Source of the DNA: Globisporangium splendens
Lineage: Eukaryota > Oomycota > Peronosporomycetes > Pythiales > Pythiaceae
Length of the DNA: 64,000 nucleotides
Assembly: GCA_006386115.1 (NCBI GenBank)
Contig: VFIW01000108.1
Location: forward strand, 1-64,000
Direction of reading: 5' to 3'
The stretch's first letter is position 1. Every line of letters begins with the position of its first letter. Below the pieces are notes generated by a model that was not told where the DNA came from, did no database searches, and saw only the letters and a list, made by a program, of their open reading frames with translations. A program made the translations under genes and the position numbers. Below, in pieces: positions 54,271-64,000 of this stretch.

Positions 54271-54803
54271 TGCGTCTGCGGTTGTTGCACTTGGGGGAGG
54301 GCTTCAATGTGCGAGTGCGCAATGGCAGCGATGGTGCAGATCGCCCCAGTACTGCGATAGGGAAATACCTGTTAGTAGCAACGTATTCGATATGTTTCTT
54401 ACTATCGTCTCCACTCAATGCCACAGGCATTTTCGGCCTAAAACCCTTTCATTGATTATTTGGCGAGCATCATTTACTATTTTACAGGGTATAGTAATAT
54501 CGGGGGAAACCTTCCTTCGTGGTGTCTCTGGAACAGGTTGAGCGCTGGATGAGTGTGGGTCACGTGTGGCTGCCATTTTTCCTCCAACCATACAGCAGAG
54601 AAAAATCCATACTGTAATATTACTGGGTTAAAAGCGTATTTGTTTATGGCCAATCTACGGGGTTAACATGAGATATTCCCTCTTCTGATTCGCTAAAATG
54701 TTTGATAGATAACGCAAGCAGCCCACCGCAATAGAGCGCCCTGCGTCAACTGCCCGAATGCGAATCGCAGCAAGCAGGAAGCGACCGCCAGAGAAGCAGG
54801 AGG
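54271..54803. other. Intergenic between divergent RidA and ISCA2 genes
   Basis: Presumed shared promoter region. An INR-like TCATTTACTATTTT stands near 54472 on the plus strand, about 330 bp before the ISCA2 ATG. No other element was recognised. Confidence 0.4.
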
Positions 54804-55469
54804 ATGTTGCGTCTCGTGCAGCGCTCCGTGCGCGCGTCTGCCGCCAAGCACAGCAGCAACAGCAGCACTCACGCGTCGTCGCTGTGGCGGAATCGCGGTG
54901 CACGCTGGATCTCGAACGTCGTCGTGACGCGCGACGACGGGCTCCCGGACTTGATCATCACGCCGTTGGCCGCCAAGGTACGAACCGATTTGGGAAGCGT
55001 TGATGCGAAATGCATGGCTGTATTGCTCTGGAAATGAACTAACGTACTGCTTGTGCGTACTGTATGTTTGCAGAAATTGGTGGAGGCGTCGAAGAAGCAG
55101 AACGCGCCGCAGTTGATGCTGCGCGTCGCGGTCGAAGGCGGCGGGTGCTCAGGGTTTAAATATGTATACGAGTTCGAGCAGACCGAGGCCGACGAAGAGG
55201 AAGACGTGTACGCTGCCACTCTTTGCCGTCATTATGTGGCGCTGAAGTATTTGTTGCGCTGACTGCGATGTATATTATGAATTTGTCTGTGCAGTGTGTT
55301 TGAGAAAGACGGTGGCAAGGTGGTGATAGACAAAGAATCGCTGGAGTTTGTGCGCGGCAGCACCGTGGACTTCGAGCAAGAGCTGATCCGAAGTGCGTTC
55401 GTGGTGATCAACAACCCGCGAGCCGTGAGCGGCTGTGGCTGCGGCACCTCGTTCGACCTCAAGGACTAG
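54804..55469 (+). CDS. ISCA2-like mitochondrial iron-sulfur cluster assembly protein
   Basis: Three exons, 54804-54977, 55074-55207 and 55295-55469 (phases 0 and 2; introns 96 and 87 bp), give 160 residues. The N-terminus is Arg/Ser/Ala-rich without acidic residues ([18 protein letters not shown]), a typical mitochondrial presequence. The A-type scaffold domain has the three conserved cysteines in [10 protein letters not shown] and SGCGCGTSF, with [18 protein letters not shown] between. A-type proteins help make [4Fe-4S] clusters in late mitochondrial assembly. The pattern D-L-I-I-T near the start of the domain and [18 protein letters not shown] match ISCA2 better than ISCA1, though I judge that by eye. 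Confidence 0.9.
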
Positions 55470-55612
55470 ACTATGGACGTGAAGAAATGGTTTGTGGAGA
55501 GCTCTCGACAACATCACCATACTAACACACAAAATCAAACGACCGTAGTCTCTTTTTTTCACTCTTTATACGGCTCACATATACTCATAAAACCTCCGCT
55601 GCTTTCACATTT

Positions 55613-57262
55613 TCACTCCCAGAGCACCAGGAACCCATTCTTATCGCAGGACGCGATGCCCTCGCCATCGGGTCGCCAGATGCAGCACGCGATCGCGCCA
55701 TGGTGGCCCACATGGTGCTCCTTTTCCAGTTTCCCCGTGCGCGTGTTCCAGATGAACAGCGAGCCGGAGGAGCTGCCGGCCGCGGCGTACAGCCCGTCGG
55801 GGCTCAGCGACGCCTTGCACCAATCGAAGCCACATTGGTACCCGGGGTGCTGCAGCGTCGTCACCTTCTCGTACATGCGCGGATCAATCACGTGCAGCTT
55901 GTGGTCGCGCGAGTTCGAGAGCAACTGGTTCCCATTTTGCGAGAAACTCACCGAGGTGCACTGATCTTGATGGAGATCTTTCATCTCGTGGATGATGTGC
56001 TTGGTGCGCGTGTCCCAGAAGCGTACGACGCCGTCCTGGTGCGCGCTCGCAAACTGTCCACCGAGCGTCATCGCGATGTCATTGCAGCTCGACTGGCAGT
56101 TGATCGTCTGTAGACTCCGCCCTTTTGTGATGTCCCAGACGCGCATGGAGCGGTCTGACGAGCCTGTGATCACCTCGGTCGGGGACACGCGCGAGAACTC
56201 GCCTGCGAGCACTTTACCCTTGTGGCCCACCAGCGTCTGGTACACGCGGCCGGTGCCTACGCGCCAAATAAAGCATTTGCGGTCACAGCCTGTGCCGAGC
56301 ACGAACTCGCCATCCTCGGACCCACGAACACAGAGCAAAGGATGCGCCGTGCCCACGCCGCGGTATTCCCCCATCGGGCGGCATGTCGACGCCTCCCATG
56401 CGCGCACGGTTCCGTCGCTGCTGCCGCTGAAGAGGATCTTGCCTGAAGCATTGAAGCTGACAGAGTTGACTTCGGTTGCATGGGCGCGAATCGAATACGC
56501 CACCCTCGTGACCAAAATGGACGTGTTCTTGATGTTCGAGTCGATGAACAAATGGCTCATATTCTCGGCCATTTCCTGCGACGCCATCGAGTTACTAGGT
56601 GGCAGCAAGGATTTCGAATCGTTGCTATTTTGGCCTTCTCTCTTGATATAATCTCCAGCCTCGTGCGCCGCGAGCCATTCCTGCATGATAGCGCTTTTCC
56701 GCAGCAACTGCGCCTCGAGTTGTGCGATGCGCTCCCGCAAAGACGCGTTGTCGCTCTCGGTTTTCTCCAGCAGCACGCGGTGGCGCGCGAGCTCTTCGCG
56801 CACGAGGTGCAGCGCAGCGTCCAGTTCCTTGATCACGCGGTCTTTCTCCTCGTTCAGCAGCATCTCCTCCTCCAGACGCTTGGTGAAGAACTGCAGCTGC
56901 TTCTCCCACTGGTCCTGCGCCTGCAGCAGCTCCTTGCTCTCGTTCACCAGGTGCAGCTGGTTGCCTGCATACTCTGCGAGCTGCGCGTTCTTGTCGCTCA
57001 ACTCGCGCTCGAGGTGCTGGATCGTCGAGAGGTACTTTTGCGCCACGGCGTCGATCTGCGATTGCGGGTCTCCAGAGGACGCATTTGGGTTCGTGAGCTG
57101 CACGCTGGCACCCAAGCTGGTCGACGACGCCGACAGCGTGTGGCGGAAGAGCAGCTGCTGGTACGCACCGACGAGATCCGCGAAGAAATCCACTTCGCGC
57201 CGGTTGCGCTCGTCCAGCAGCGCCAGCGCCTCGCGCTCGAACCAGCCGCTCTGTTGCTGCAT
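55613..57262 (-). CDS. ATG16: ATG16-like autophagy protein (coiled coil plus WD40)
   Basis: An intact frame of 549 residues from the ATG at 57262 (MQQQSGWFEREALALLDERN). An in-frame Met 30 codons upstream exists, but a pyrimidine tract ending TTTCACAG just before suggests a spliced 5' leader. Residues 5-45 resemble the ATG5-binding helix of ATG16 (WFEREALALLDERNRREVDF, YQQLLFRH). Residues about 75-215 are coiled coil for dimerisation. From about 265 a WD40 propeller follows (AHATEVNSVSFNASGKILFS, GSSDGTVRAWE, GSSDRSMRVWD, and the last FLVLWE). ATG16 with ATG5-ATG12 directs lipidation of ATG8 at the forming autophagosome. The WD40 half is found in animal, plant and protist ATG16 but not in yeast. 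Stop 143 bp past the ISCA2 stop, tail to tail. Confidence 0.88.
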   Translation of the reverse strand: MQQQSGWFEREALALLDERNRREVDFFADLVGAYQQLLFRHTLSASSTSLGASVQLTNPNASSGDPQSQIDAVAQKYLSTIQHLERELSDKNAQLAEYAGNQLHLVNESKELLQAQDQWEKQLQFFTKRLEEEMLLNEEKDRVIKELDAALHLVREELARHRVLLEKTESDNASLRERIAQLEAQLLRKSAIMQEWLAAHEAGDYIKREGQNSNDSKSLLPPSNSMASQEMAENMSHLFIDSNIKNTSILVTRVAYSIRAHATEVNSVSFNASGKILFSGSSDGTVRAWEASTCRPMGEYRGVGTAHPLLCVRGSEDGEFVLGTGCDRKCFIWRVGTGRVYQTLVGHKGKVLAGEFSRVSPTEVITGSSDRSMRVWDITKGRSLQTINCQSSCNDIAMTLGGQFASAHQDGVVRFWDTRTKHIIHEMKDLHQDQCTSVSFSQNGNQLLSNSRDHKLHVIDPRMYEKVTTLQHPGYQCGFDWCKASLSPDGLYAAAGSSSGSLFIWNTRTGKLEKEHHVGHHGAIACCIWRPDGEGIASCDKNGFLVLWE

Positions 57263-57406
57263 ATTCGTCTCGTTTCTGTGTTGGCTCTGTGAAAGAAGCA
57301 GAAGGAAAAGAAGAACCTCTCTAATTGCATTGGCTTGGAAAAGGGACATTTTGCAAATACTGGGGTTATGCGGTAAGAGAGACGAGCAGGTGTAAAGTTC
57401 GCACAA

Positions 57407-57798
57407 TGCGCACTTAGTGATTCCAAGTGGCTACATTTTCGCAAATCTGTGGCTATCATCGAGCACGATCTGGAAGTGGTGAACTCAACCGAGCCTCGAT
57501 GCTAGAGAAACGCGGCATGCGCATCCAGAAAGTGCCCGTGCCCAGTGTCGTTCGTATCTCACTGGCGGAATCTTCGCAGCTAACATCAAGGTGCCTCGCT
57601 CTCGTACCAATGGAACGAGAGGGCTCGCTGACGAAGTTGACTCGTTCCACAGCAGGAAGTGATTAGTTTGCTACTCCTCGTGCTGCCATGGTCAATGCTC
57701 TCAGTAGTAAACGAGAATTCACTTCTGCACAAGGTACCGGATACTAGTTTGCTGCCTGAACTTGCTGGTTCAAGCGCCATCGACGGTACCATGTGGGT
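57407..57798. other. Intergenic, no gene seen
   Basis: Only short frames of random character. Confidence 0.4.
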
Positions 57799-58770
57799 CT
57801 AGACACTGCAGAGCTGATCGGAGGTCATTTCGCTCACGCCTGGATAGTGCTTCGCGTTTGGGAGAGAGTGCAAAATCACCAATGGAATGGCGTACACCAG
57901 TGGGACCGCCAGCTCGATGTATTCGACGAGAAGCGTAGCTTCACATTTCCCGAGCAAGTGGAGCGCCTTGTTCATGTCTTCCGTCTGCACATTTTTGTCC
58001 AGTCGCAACTGTGGAGAAGCGCCGGAAACAGGCGTAGTCTACCAGCGCCCGTTGCAACTGCTGGATCAGTGTCATTTTCTCGACAGACAGTGTCATCTTT
58101 CTCATTGACTGGACTTGAAACCTGGCTACGGTTGCCAAGTCGAGCGCTCGGGACTTCGTGAGTAGCGTCACGCAGTATGACAGCAGTCCTTTCGACTGGA
58201 TCTCCCCCGTGACGTCGCTGACCTCACTCATAAGTTGGCCAAGCTTTCGCAGCGTGTAGATGTTCTGAACTGCGTCGATCGCAGTGATTCCCGCGGTCGT
58301 GCACAGTGACCCAGAGCTTTGCATACACTTGGTCTGGAACAGCGCGTTGAAGAGGTCGACGGTCGTGGCCACGGATGGCACGAGTCAGCGCTCAAGACCT
58401 TCCGTATCAGGTTTTTGAGTCCGATCTTGATGACTGGCAGCACGACGATGAACGCAAACTGGTGGACACTTATGATGGACGGAGTTGGAAACGTCCAGTA
58501 CTTAGCGAGCATGCACGCCGTAAACGCACTCGCGAGTACGCAGAGCCGCATGCTCACGGATGCCGCGGCCACCAGCGCTTTTAAGTCGAACATGACGCCA
58601 ATCGTGAATGTGAACACCCCAATAAAGCAGCGGCACCAGAACGTCGGGTTCTGGTCCCACCCGAGCATCAGGTCTTGGAGCGGAATCGCGTCCAGAATCA
58701 CGACTGCCATGAGCGATGGCATCACCGTTGTGCTCGCAGTACTCGCTCAGCGCACACATGCGCTCGATCG
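57799..58770 (-). pseudogene. C-terminal half of the multi-span membrane family (copy C)
   Basis: The frame 58725-58385 reads several helices (FWCRCFIGVFTFTIGVMFDL, SVHQFAFIVVLPVIKIGLKN). A one-base shift near 58385 leads into VATTVDLFNALFQTKCMQSS and continues to about 58030. A second shift leads into DMNKALHLLGKCEATLLVEY, IELAVPLVYAIPLVIL and the PNAKHY box, and a stop at 57799 cuts the sequence before the last helices present in copy A. Motif order matches copies A and B. Two frameshifts and a 3' truncation make it a relic. Confidence 0.65.
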
Positions 58771-59028
58771 AGCATCATCTGCGGTGGTTGCTCCTTGCGT
58801 GTTGTCATGGTCATCGACGTGCCATTGTTCAGGAATGAGCGCCCGGCCTGAGTTTACTCTTGGACGATGATCCACCAGTGGCGAAACTTTTCTTCCCGAA
58901 GTAGCTGCTCGAGCAGCATCGCACTCCTTTGTAAATAGACTTGTCTAGGAACAAGCTCACAAAACCCACAAACAAGAAACATTCAAATGGTGATATATCA
59001 CTATAAAAAGAGTTCGAGAAGAACCGAT

Positions 59029-60126
59029 TTAGAAGAAAACGCAGCCGAGGATGAAAATGCTCGTGGCGATCGCACCGGACAGCGTGAATGTCCGCGCGGC
59101 GCTCGTCGTCTGGGGTGTAGACGACGGGGCGGTCGTCGTGCTGGTTGGCGTCGTCGTTGGTGTCGTCGTTACTGTTGCAGAAGTAGTCAACGTTGCGCTC
59201 TCGTCGGTCGAGCTCACGACCGGATCGTAGAGCAGAGTCTTGGTGAAGTGCGGGAACACCCACACATATTCGACGTTCGCGCCGGTCGCTTCCACGCTTG
59301 CGTTGATAGCAGTGTCCTTCCCATCGAGCACTGCGATCGTCGGGGCGTCCATGAACATGCCTTCGCCCATATCCACGTGATCGATCGCGCCCGTGCCGTT
59401 GCGCTTCGTCTTGACGGGTGCGGCGAGTGCTTTTGGCGCTGCGCCTTTGCCCTTGACCTTAAGGGTCACCGCGAAGCGCAACGTGTTGGCATCGTTTTGA
59501 AACAGCCAGTTGGCGATTGAGACCGTGAACTTGAGTCCACCGGCAGGCACAAGCACAGTCTGGTTCCCGTTCTTGGTCGTACCGTTCCCGGAAAAGATCG
59601 AGGCCGTCAGGTTGAACGTGGGCGTGCTCGCCACCGTGCCCTTCTCCTTGACCGAGAGCGTCGCGACGTACGAAGTGGTCGTGGCCGTGACGCCAGCGTC
59701 CATTTCATGCTCCGCGAACGCACTCCAGTCGCCGTCGGCCAGGTTAAAGTTCTCGGCCACGACCTTGCCGGTCGTGTCGAGCTCTTGCAGGCGCGACATC
59801 GCGAGGTTGATCACTTGGTCGTTCGTGCAGTCGCCACTGGGACAGACGTCGATCTTGCCGGCGGCCTTGCCAAAGTTGGCTGCCGTCTTGATGTGGTGGA
59901 ATTGATCCATTCCGGCCATGTCCGACATATTCCCTGGCTTGAAGTTCCTGTCTCCGGCAGCGGGAGCGGACGATTGTTGCGCAAGCGCAAGGCACAGGAG
60001 GCCGATCAGGGTACTTGGGTAGCAAATCTTTATGTTCCGATGGGATGCTCGTGAGGCTGGACGGAGTGCTTCTTTCTCTCTTGAGCTTGCTGGCTTTTGG
60101 CTTTTGAGTTGCTGCAAACGATGCAA
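59029..60126 (-). CDS. Secreted, probably GPI-anchored protein with a Thr-rich stalk
   Basis: A 365-codon frame. A signal peptide (STLIGLLCLALAQQSSA) lies about 35 residues in, so the listed ATG is probably not the true start; an upstream exon or another start may supply it. The mature part begins near a Met/His-rich NMSDMAGMDQFHHIKTAANF. A Cys pair CPSGDC and a beta-rich domain with N-glycosylation sites (NLTAS, NGTT, NQT, NASVE) follow. Then comes a Thr/Ser/Pro stalk (TTTPTTTPTSTTTAPSS) and a C-terminal hydrophobic tail (IATSIFILGCVFF) without a charged end, as for GPI addition. I have seen similar proteins in oomycetes but know no function. The stalk and anchor suggest cell-surface display. 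Confidence 0.7.
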   Translation of the reverse strand: MHRLQQLKSQKPASSREKEALRPASRASHRNIKICYPSTLIGLLCLALAQQSSAPAAGDRNFKPGNMSDMAGMDQFHHIKTAANFGKAAGKIDVCPSGDCTNDQVINLAMSRLQELDTTGKVVAENFNLADGDWSAFAEHEMDAGVTATTTSYVATLSVKEKGTVASTPTFNLTASIFSGNGTTKNGNQTVLVPAGGLKFTVSIANWLFQNDANTLRFAVTLKVKGKGAAPKALAAPVKTKRNGTGAIDHVDMGEGMFMDAPTIAVLDGKDTAINASVEATGANVEYVWVFPHFTKTLLYDPVVSSTDESATLTTSATVTTTPTTTPTSTTTAPSSTPQTTSAARTFTLSGAIATSIFILGCVFF

Positions 60127-60129
60127 ATT

Positions 60130-61161
60130 GGATTGTGAGATGGCAAGTTGGGCTCCGCGATCTGTTTGTTGGGAACAAGAGCAGGCACTCTCGCTTTCTG
60201 AGGTAGATTAAAGGCAACGCATCTTCCCTTAAAATACTGGAGCCGCGTCAGAACGAATCCGTATTCGAAGACGACCTGAATTTTGTCGCTTCTTATGCAG
60301 TGCAACTGCACCCATGACTATAGTTGGAGCCAACTCTGCGTTCTGATCTTCATTGCAACTTCTTTAGTTTCGAGTTTGAGCTGCTGAGGTTATCATGTTT
60401 GCTCTTCCAGACGGTCAGGAGTGAGACGATCTTGAACCACGACAGCCATGCAAACATGAGGTCAGCTTGCAGGTAGTAGCTCTGCCTAATTCGCCTTTGT
60501 GTCGTGATTCTCCATCGCGCACGTGATCACGTTTGCACACCATGACAGCGCTGCAAACAAATGGCGGTACAACAAGTTGAAGTTGGCTCGTATGGTCGCT
60601 GAGGACGATGCCCACATGTGAGTGATCGCAATTGCTCAGAACGTGACCAGCAGCCTGTGCGTTGTCCCCGATTCCCAGTCGTTTCACGTTTTCAGGCTTG
60701 GACTTTGACTCGAGCATCGCTTTGACTGGGATATTAATCACCGCATGACGATGCCCGTAAACGAGCGCTTAGTACCTCGAGGATACTGTTACTTCACGCA
60801 TCACGCGTCCAGGTCATGCGCAGGAACTGCTCTCAATGGGGTCGTCAATAACTCGACAACAGGATATAAAAAGCAGACTCGTTGGGCTCCAGTAAACTTT
60901 CGTGAAATGGCGTGTGCGTTTTGTGGTTTCAGAGGCTCGTAAGCCGTGATCGCGCATTGTTTTTCCTCTGTGACGCCCACTGTTCCTGTCCTCACTCCGA
61001 CAGACTGGCCGACTGACTGCGCTCGATAGGAAACTGAAAAGACTGAGCGCTCGCTCACGTCTTCACAAAGCACAGCGGCACGCCACGCGCCTATTTTTGA
61101 ATAAGGTTTCCTTGATTCTGTTGCAGGGCGAACGCCATCGACGCGTCCATGCGCCCGCTAG
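60130..61161. other. Intergenic, no convincing gene
   Basis: A 108-codon minus-strand frame at 60741-60415 has some protein-like texture but no recognisable motif. Confidence 0.4.
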
Positions 61162-61191
61162 TTGAAGCAGCAACTTCTTAACGTCTTGAAG

Positions 61192-61640
61192 ATGGCGACA
61201 CATACGCGTGTCGTGCCAGCAATGTGCGACAAGATGCTTCTCTACAAACTCGAGCTCATCGCGTGCGTGTGTCTGGCCGACATGATGGCGTGGGACTACC
61301 GCTGCTGCGCGATCGGCGCCATGGGGCTCTGGTTCTACTGGATCCTGCTGCAGGATGCAATCACGCCGCCAGTGAAGCAGCAGCTACGCTTCCACAAGTG
61401 CTACGCGATCCCCGTGATCATCGCAGTCTGGGTCTGCATTGCCGCCGCCGTGTACGCGGTCGTCGCCGTCGACGTTCTCGATTCGAAACTGAGTCTGCGG
61501 TCGCTGATCCAGTGGCGACTCGGCCACCGCGAGTTCTCTTCGAACACCAAGAGCTCGTTCCTCAGTCGCATCGCAACGACCATCGCGAGTCCGAACTGGA
61601 CCGACGAGAACAGGAAATCAAAGTTGTTCAGAAGTGACTT
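61192..61640 (+). pseudogene. Middle segment of the multi-span membrane family, plus strand
   Basis: From the ATG at 61192 the frame reads MLLYKLELIACVCLADMMAW, LWFYWILLQDAITPPVKQQL then RFHKCYAIPVIIAVWVCIAA and SFLSRIATTIASPNW. In the family as I recall it, the DAITP..RFHK..PV motif follows the N-terminal unit found on the minus strand at 61628-62146. Beyond about 61640 the frame is merely the antisense of that unit. No C-terminal half follows. Confidence 0.55.
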
Positions 61641-62146
61641 GAGCAGATCGCGCTCTCCACGGGTACGTCCAACAGCCGAAAAAAGCACGCGGTCGCCACG
61701 ATGTAGAGCCCTGGCGCGGACACGACGCAGCTCTTGAGCGCGCTCACGATCGTGCGGAAATTGGCGTCAATGAAGATCACACTCTGGGTCCCAAAGAAGT
61801 CGCTGCAGAGACTGGTGATGCGCGCGTCGGCATAAAAGATCGCGAGCGCTACCCAGTTGATCGTGTTGAGGGTCGTGAAGAACCAGAACTCGTACTGCCG
61901 CACGAGGATCGCAACCAGGTTGCTGCTGAGCATGAGCCACGAGCACGAGATCGCTGGCATCGTGAGCACTGTCGGAATTGGCGACAGGATGCAGCCGATA
62001 GCGCGATCGAGGAACACGATCGCGAGCTCCAGGACGCCTGCCAAATGGTGCATCATCCCGAAACGCGTATACTGGCGGCGCATAACCTCGAGAAACCGGT
62101 CGTGTGTCGCTGGCGGCAATAACTTCGAGAGCATCGCGTTCTCCAA
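61628..62146 (-). pseudogene. N-terminal segment of the multi-span membrane family, minus strand
   Basis: 172 codons with MRRQYTRFGMMHHLAGVLEL, several helices (VLTMPAISCSWLMLSSNLVA, WFFTTLNTINWVALAIFYAD) and LCSDFFGTQSVIFIDANFRT, a family hallmark. It ends at the junction near 61635, where the neighbouring segment lies in the opposite orientation. Confidence 0.55.
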
Positions 62147-62149
62147 GTT

Positions 62150-62570
62150 GATCTACGGCAGCGGCTGTGTGACCTCCATGACGTACGTCCACTTTTTCGC
62201 CTCTTGGTCAGCAACTGGATCCGTCGACTCCATCGTCGCGCGACGTCTCTCGCAAAGTCCGAGCCCAGGTTTTGACGTCACATTACGGAGAACGAAAGCT
62301 GCTCGAGTCGCCTTTCTTCTTCGTGATCGCTCCAAACTTGCGCTTGGTCCGAATTTCTGCCTGTGTCCAAAGCCGCCTCCCTTTTTTAGATGTGGGTCCA
62401 CTTTTCAGCTTCAAAATACCTTTCTGGCGAGCGAGAGATACATACACTTGACCTGGCACACTGAGGAGCAAGACGCAACACAAAACCGCACAGAAACACA
62501 ACGCGTAAAGCGAAAAACAAAAGTCACTCAGTTGAGTAAATATCTCTAACAACACCGTCGGCGCTTCTCT
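62150..62570. other. Intergenic, no gene seen
   Basis: Short frames only. It separates the membrane-family relic from the methyltransferase stop codon. Confidence 0.4.
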
Positions 62571-64000
62571 TTATTCAGCAATAGCATTGGCTTTCCGGAT
62601 CTTGGCGATGAACAAGCCGCTCGTGTTTTGCGCCGGTGTAAAGCGAGCCGTGCCAGCCAGTCGTCCTTCCTGTCGTTCAGTCCACAGACAGAATTTAGCG
62701 TAGCTATTGCATTAGTCCAGCTTTCTTGAGCACGAACGTACCTGACAAGGGATCCCCGTGCGATCGATCGGCAGCAGCGTCGCGCCAGGTTCGTCTTTCA
62801 GAAACTCGCGCACAATGTCCTCGTTCTGCTTCACCGAGAGGCTGCACGTGCTATAAATCATCTCGCCTCCCGCTTTCAGCATCTTGAATCCGTTGCTAAA
62901 GCGACAAAGAAACAAACCAAAGTGAGTCATGACAAACAACTACAAACACCACAGAAACCTAGATACTTTACCGGATCAACGCGTGCTGCAGCTTGAGGAT
63001 CCGCTCGATCTCGCTGTCGTTCAGGTGATTCTCGACGTAAGCCTTCCACTTCTCGAGCGAGTCATTCTTCTGGAGATGGCGGATCGAGCCGTCGTGCGTG
63101 CACTCAGCGTCCACGAGCACCTTGTCATACAGCGCAGCGTCGTGGACGACGTCTACCTTCGGTCGCTTGGCGTCACGTGCGCGCGCGCTCTTGTTCTTCC
63201 GCTTGCGCTGCTGCTGACCTCGCGCGCTGCCTCGCGCCGCGATCTCCTCGGTGTCGAGCACCGTCTCGATGTCCGCAAGCTGCTCGCACTCGGTCTTGGG
63301 GCCAATGTTAAACGTGCGACCGTCGGCGTGGAAGAGCCGACAGCGCCACGACGTCGCTGGCAACGATGGCGTGTCCTTCTCAGCTGCAGAATCGTGCCCA
63401 GAAATCTCCAATGTCTCCTTTTTCAAAGTCGCTTCTTCACTGGCGGCTGCAGTCTTCTTGATGAGTTTGTACTTGTGCACGAGCTGTTTGCACGCACCGA
63501 TGCGCTGTCTGGAGAAGTCGACGCCCGTGACGCTGCCGCTGAGCTCCAGCAGATCGGCCATCATCGTCAGCTTGGCGCCTGGCGCGCAGCACAGATCCAG
63601 AACGTGTTCGCCCGGCTGGATGTTGAGCAGCGTCACGGCGTACCCGGACGAGATGTCGATGCCGTACAGCTCGCCCTGTTTGTACAGATTGATGCGCGCG
63701 AGCGGCGTCGCCACGGGTAGCGAGTAGAAGCCCTGGAGCCACGCCACGGACGTCGGCTGCGTGTTCGCAATGCCCTCCTTCTCGAGACTCTGCACCACCA
63801 ACGCCACGACATCGGCTTCACTTAGTACACTGGAACCGCCATGCTGCTTCATACTGCGAATATACACACATGCACAATGAGTACGTACACACAGAGAGCG
63901 TGGTGCATATGAACATGCGTTTAATGCCTTTAAAACGCACCGGAAGAAGCGCTGCTCGTCGTCGTGGCCGTCGGGCTTGAGGAGGTCGCTGCGCTGGATG
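62571..64000 (-). CDS. NSUN-family RNA cytosine-5 methyltransferase, partial at right edge
   Basis: Exons in the window: 64000-63941 (continues beyond the edge), 63853-62972, 62895-62742 and 62669-62571, with phases 2, 2 and 0 and introns of 87, 76 and 72 bp. The ATG at 63852 is inside an exon and is not the start. The SAM-binding motif is LNIQPGEHVLDLCCAPGAKL. The catalytic motif IV region reads YDKVLVDAECTHDGS, with DAEC where DAPC is usual. Motif VI is MIYSTCSLS, with the nucleophilic Cys of the TCS. A Lys/Arg-rich insert (RGQQQRKRKNKSARA) resembles a nucleolar or RNA-binding signal. The C-terminus ends FIAKIRKANAIAE. Members methylate C5 of cytosine in tRNA or rRNA; the exact target is not deducible. 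Confidence 0.85.

Noticed and set aside
55992..57395. Long plus-strand frames opposite ATG16
   Set aside because: They mirror the coiled-coil and WD40 coding sequence; Ser/Arg-rich shadow proteins.

Overview
The window looks like nuclear DNA of an oomycete, probably a Peronosporales or Pythium-like species. Coding exons are GC-rich. Introns are short (about 45 to 130 bp), begin GT and end AG. Several genes and relics belong to families I know from Phytophthora: DUF6604-type repeats, a large unnamed multi-membrane-span family, Crypton-type recombinases and chromodomain Ty3/Gypsy elements. Two genes (CFAP61-like and SHIPPO/STPGR) point to a flagellated zoospore stage. I cannot name the species from sequence alone.

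Layout. 1-3.5 kb: two decayed genes, a membrane-protein relic and a small secreted-protein pseudogene. 3.6-7.9 kb: a full-length ABCB-type transporter with degenerate nucleotide-binding sites. 8.2-8.5 kb: tail fragments of a membrane-anchored family in inverted orientation, followed by about 2.3 kb with no convincing gene. 10.8-17.5 kb: a C2-GRAM-myotubularin-FYVE phosphatase, then a SHIPPO-repeat flagellar protein and a phytanoyl-CoA-dioxygenase-like enzyme on the other strand. 17.9-20.5 kb: two relics abutting head-on. 21.2-23.9 kb: a CFAP61-like protein with two adenylate kinase domains inserted. 24.4-27.5 kb: another DUF6604 fragment, an ankyrin-repeat protein and a small hypothetical gene. 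27.9-31.8 kb: a compact cluster of a TMX2-like thioredoxin, a tetraspanin-like protein and a convergent coiled-coil protein.

33-50 kb is a transposon graveyard. A Crypton relic is cut by a 7-8 kb chromovirus (element 1). That element has an intact 1,567-codon pol frame, an apparent -1 frameshift signal, an antisense coiled-coil gene and a nested solo LTR. A spacer with two tRNA-like structures follows. A second chromovirus (element 2) has 98%-similar LTRs but a wrecked interior, and its 5' LTR supplies the stop codon of a host gene that runs in from the right.

50-64 kb is gene-dense: that truncated host gene, RidA, mitochondrial ISCA2, ATG16, a secreted GPI-type protein, further pieces of the multi-span family (one split into two inverted halves), and an NSUN-type RNA m5C methyltransferase running off the right edge. 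No operons, CRISPR arrays, rRNA genes or canonical tRNAs were seen. The genes read as independent housekeeping, flagellar, membrane-traffic and autophagy functions separated by repeat-driven decay, not as one pathway.
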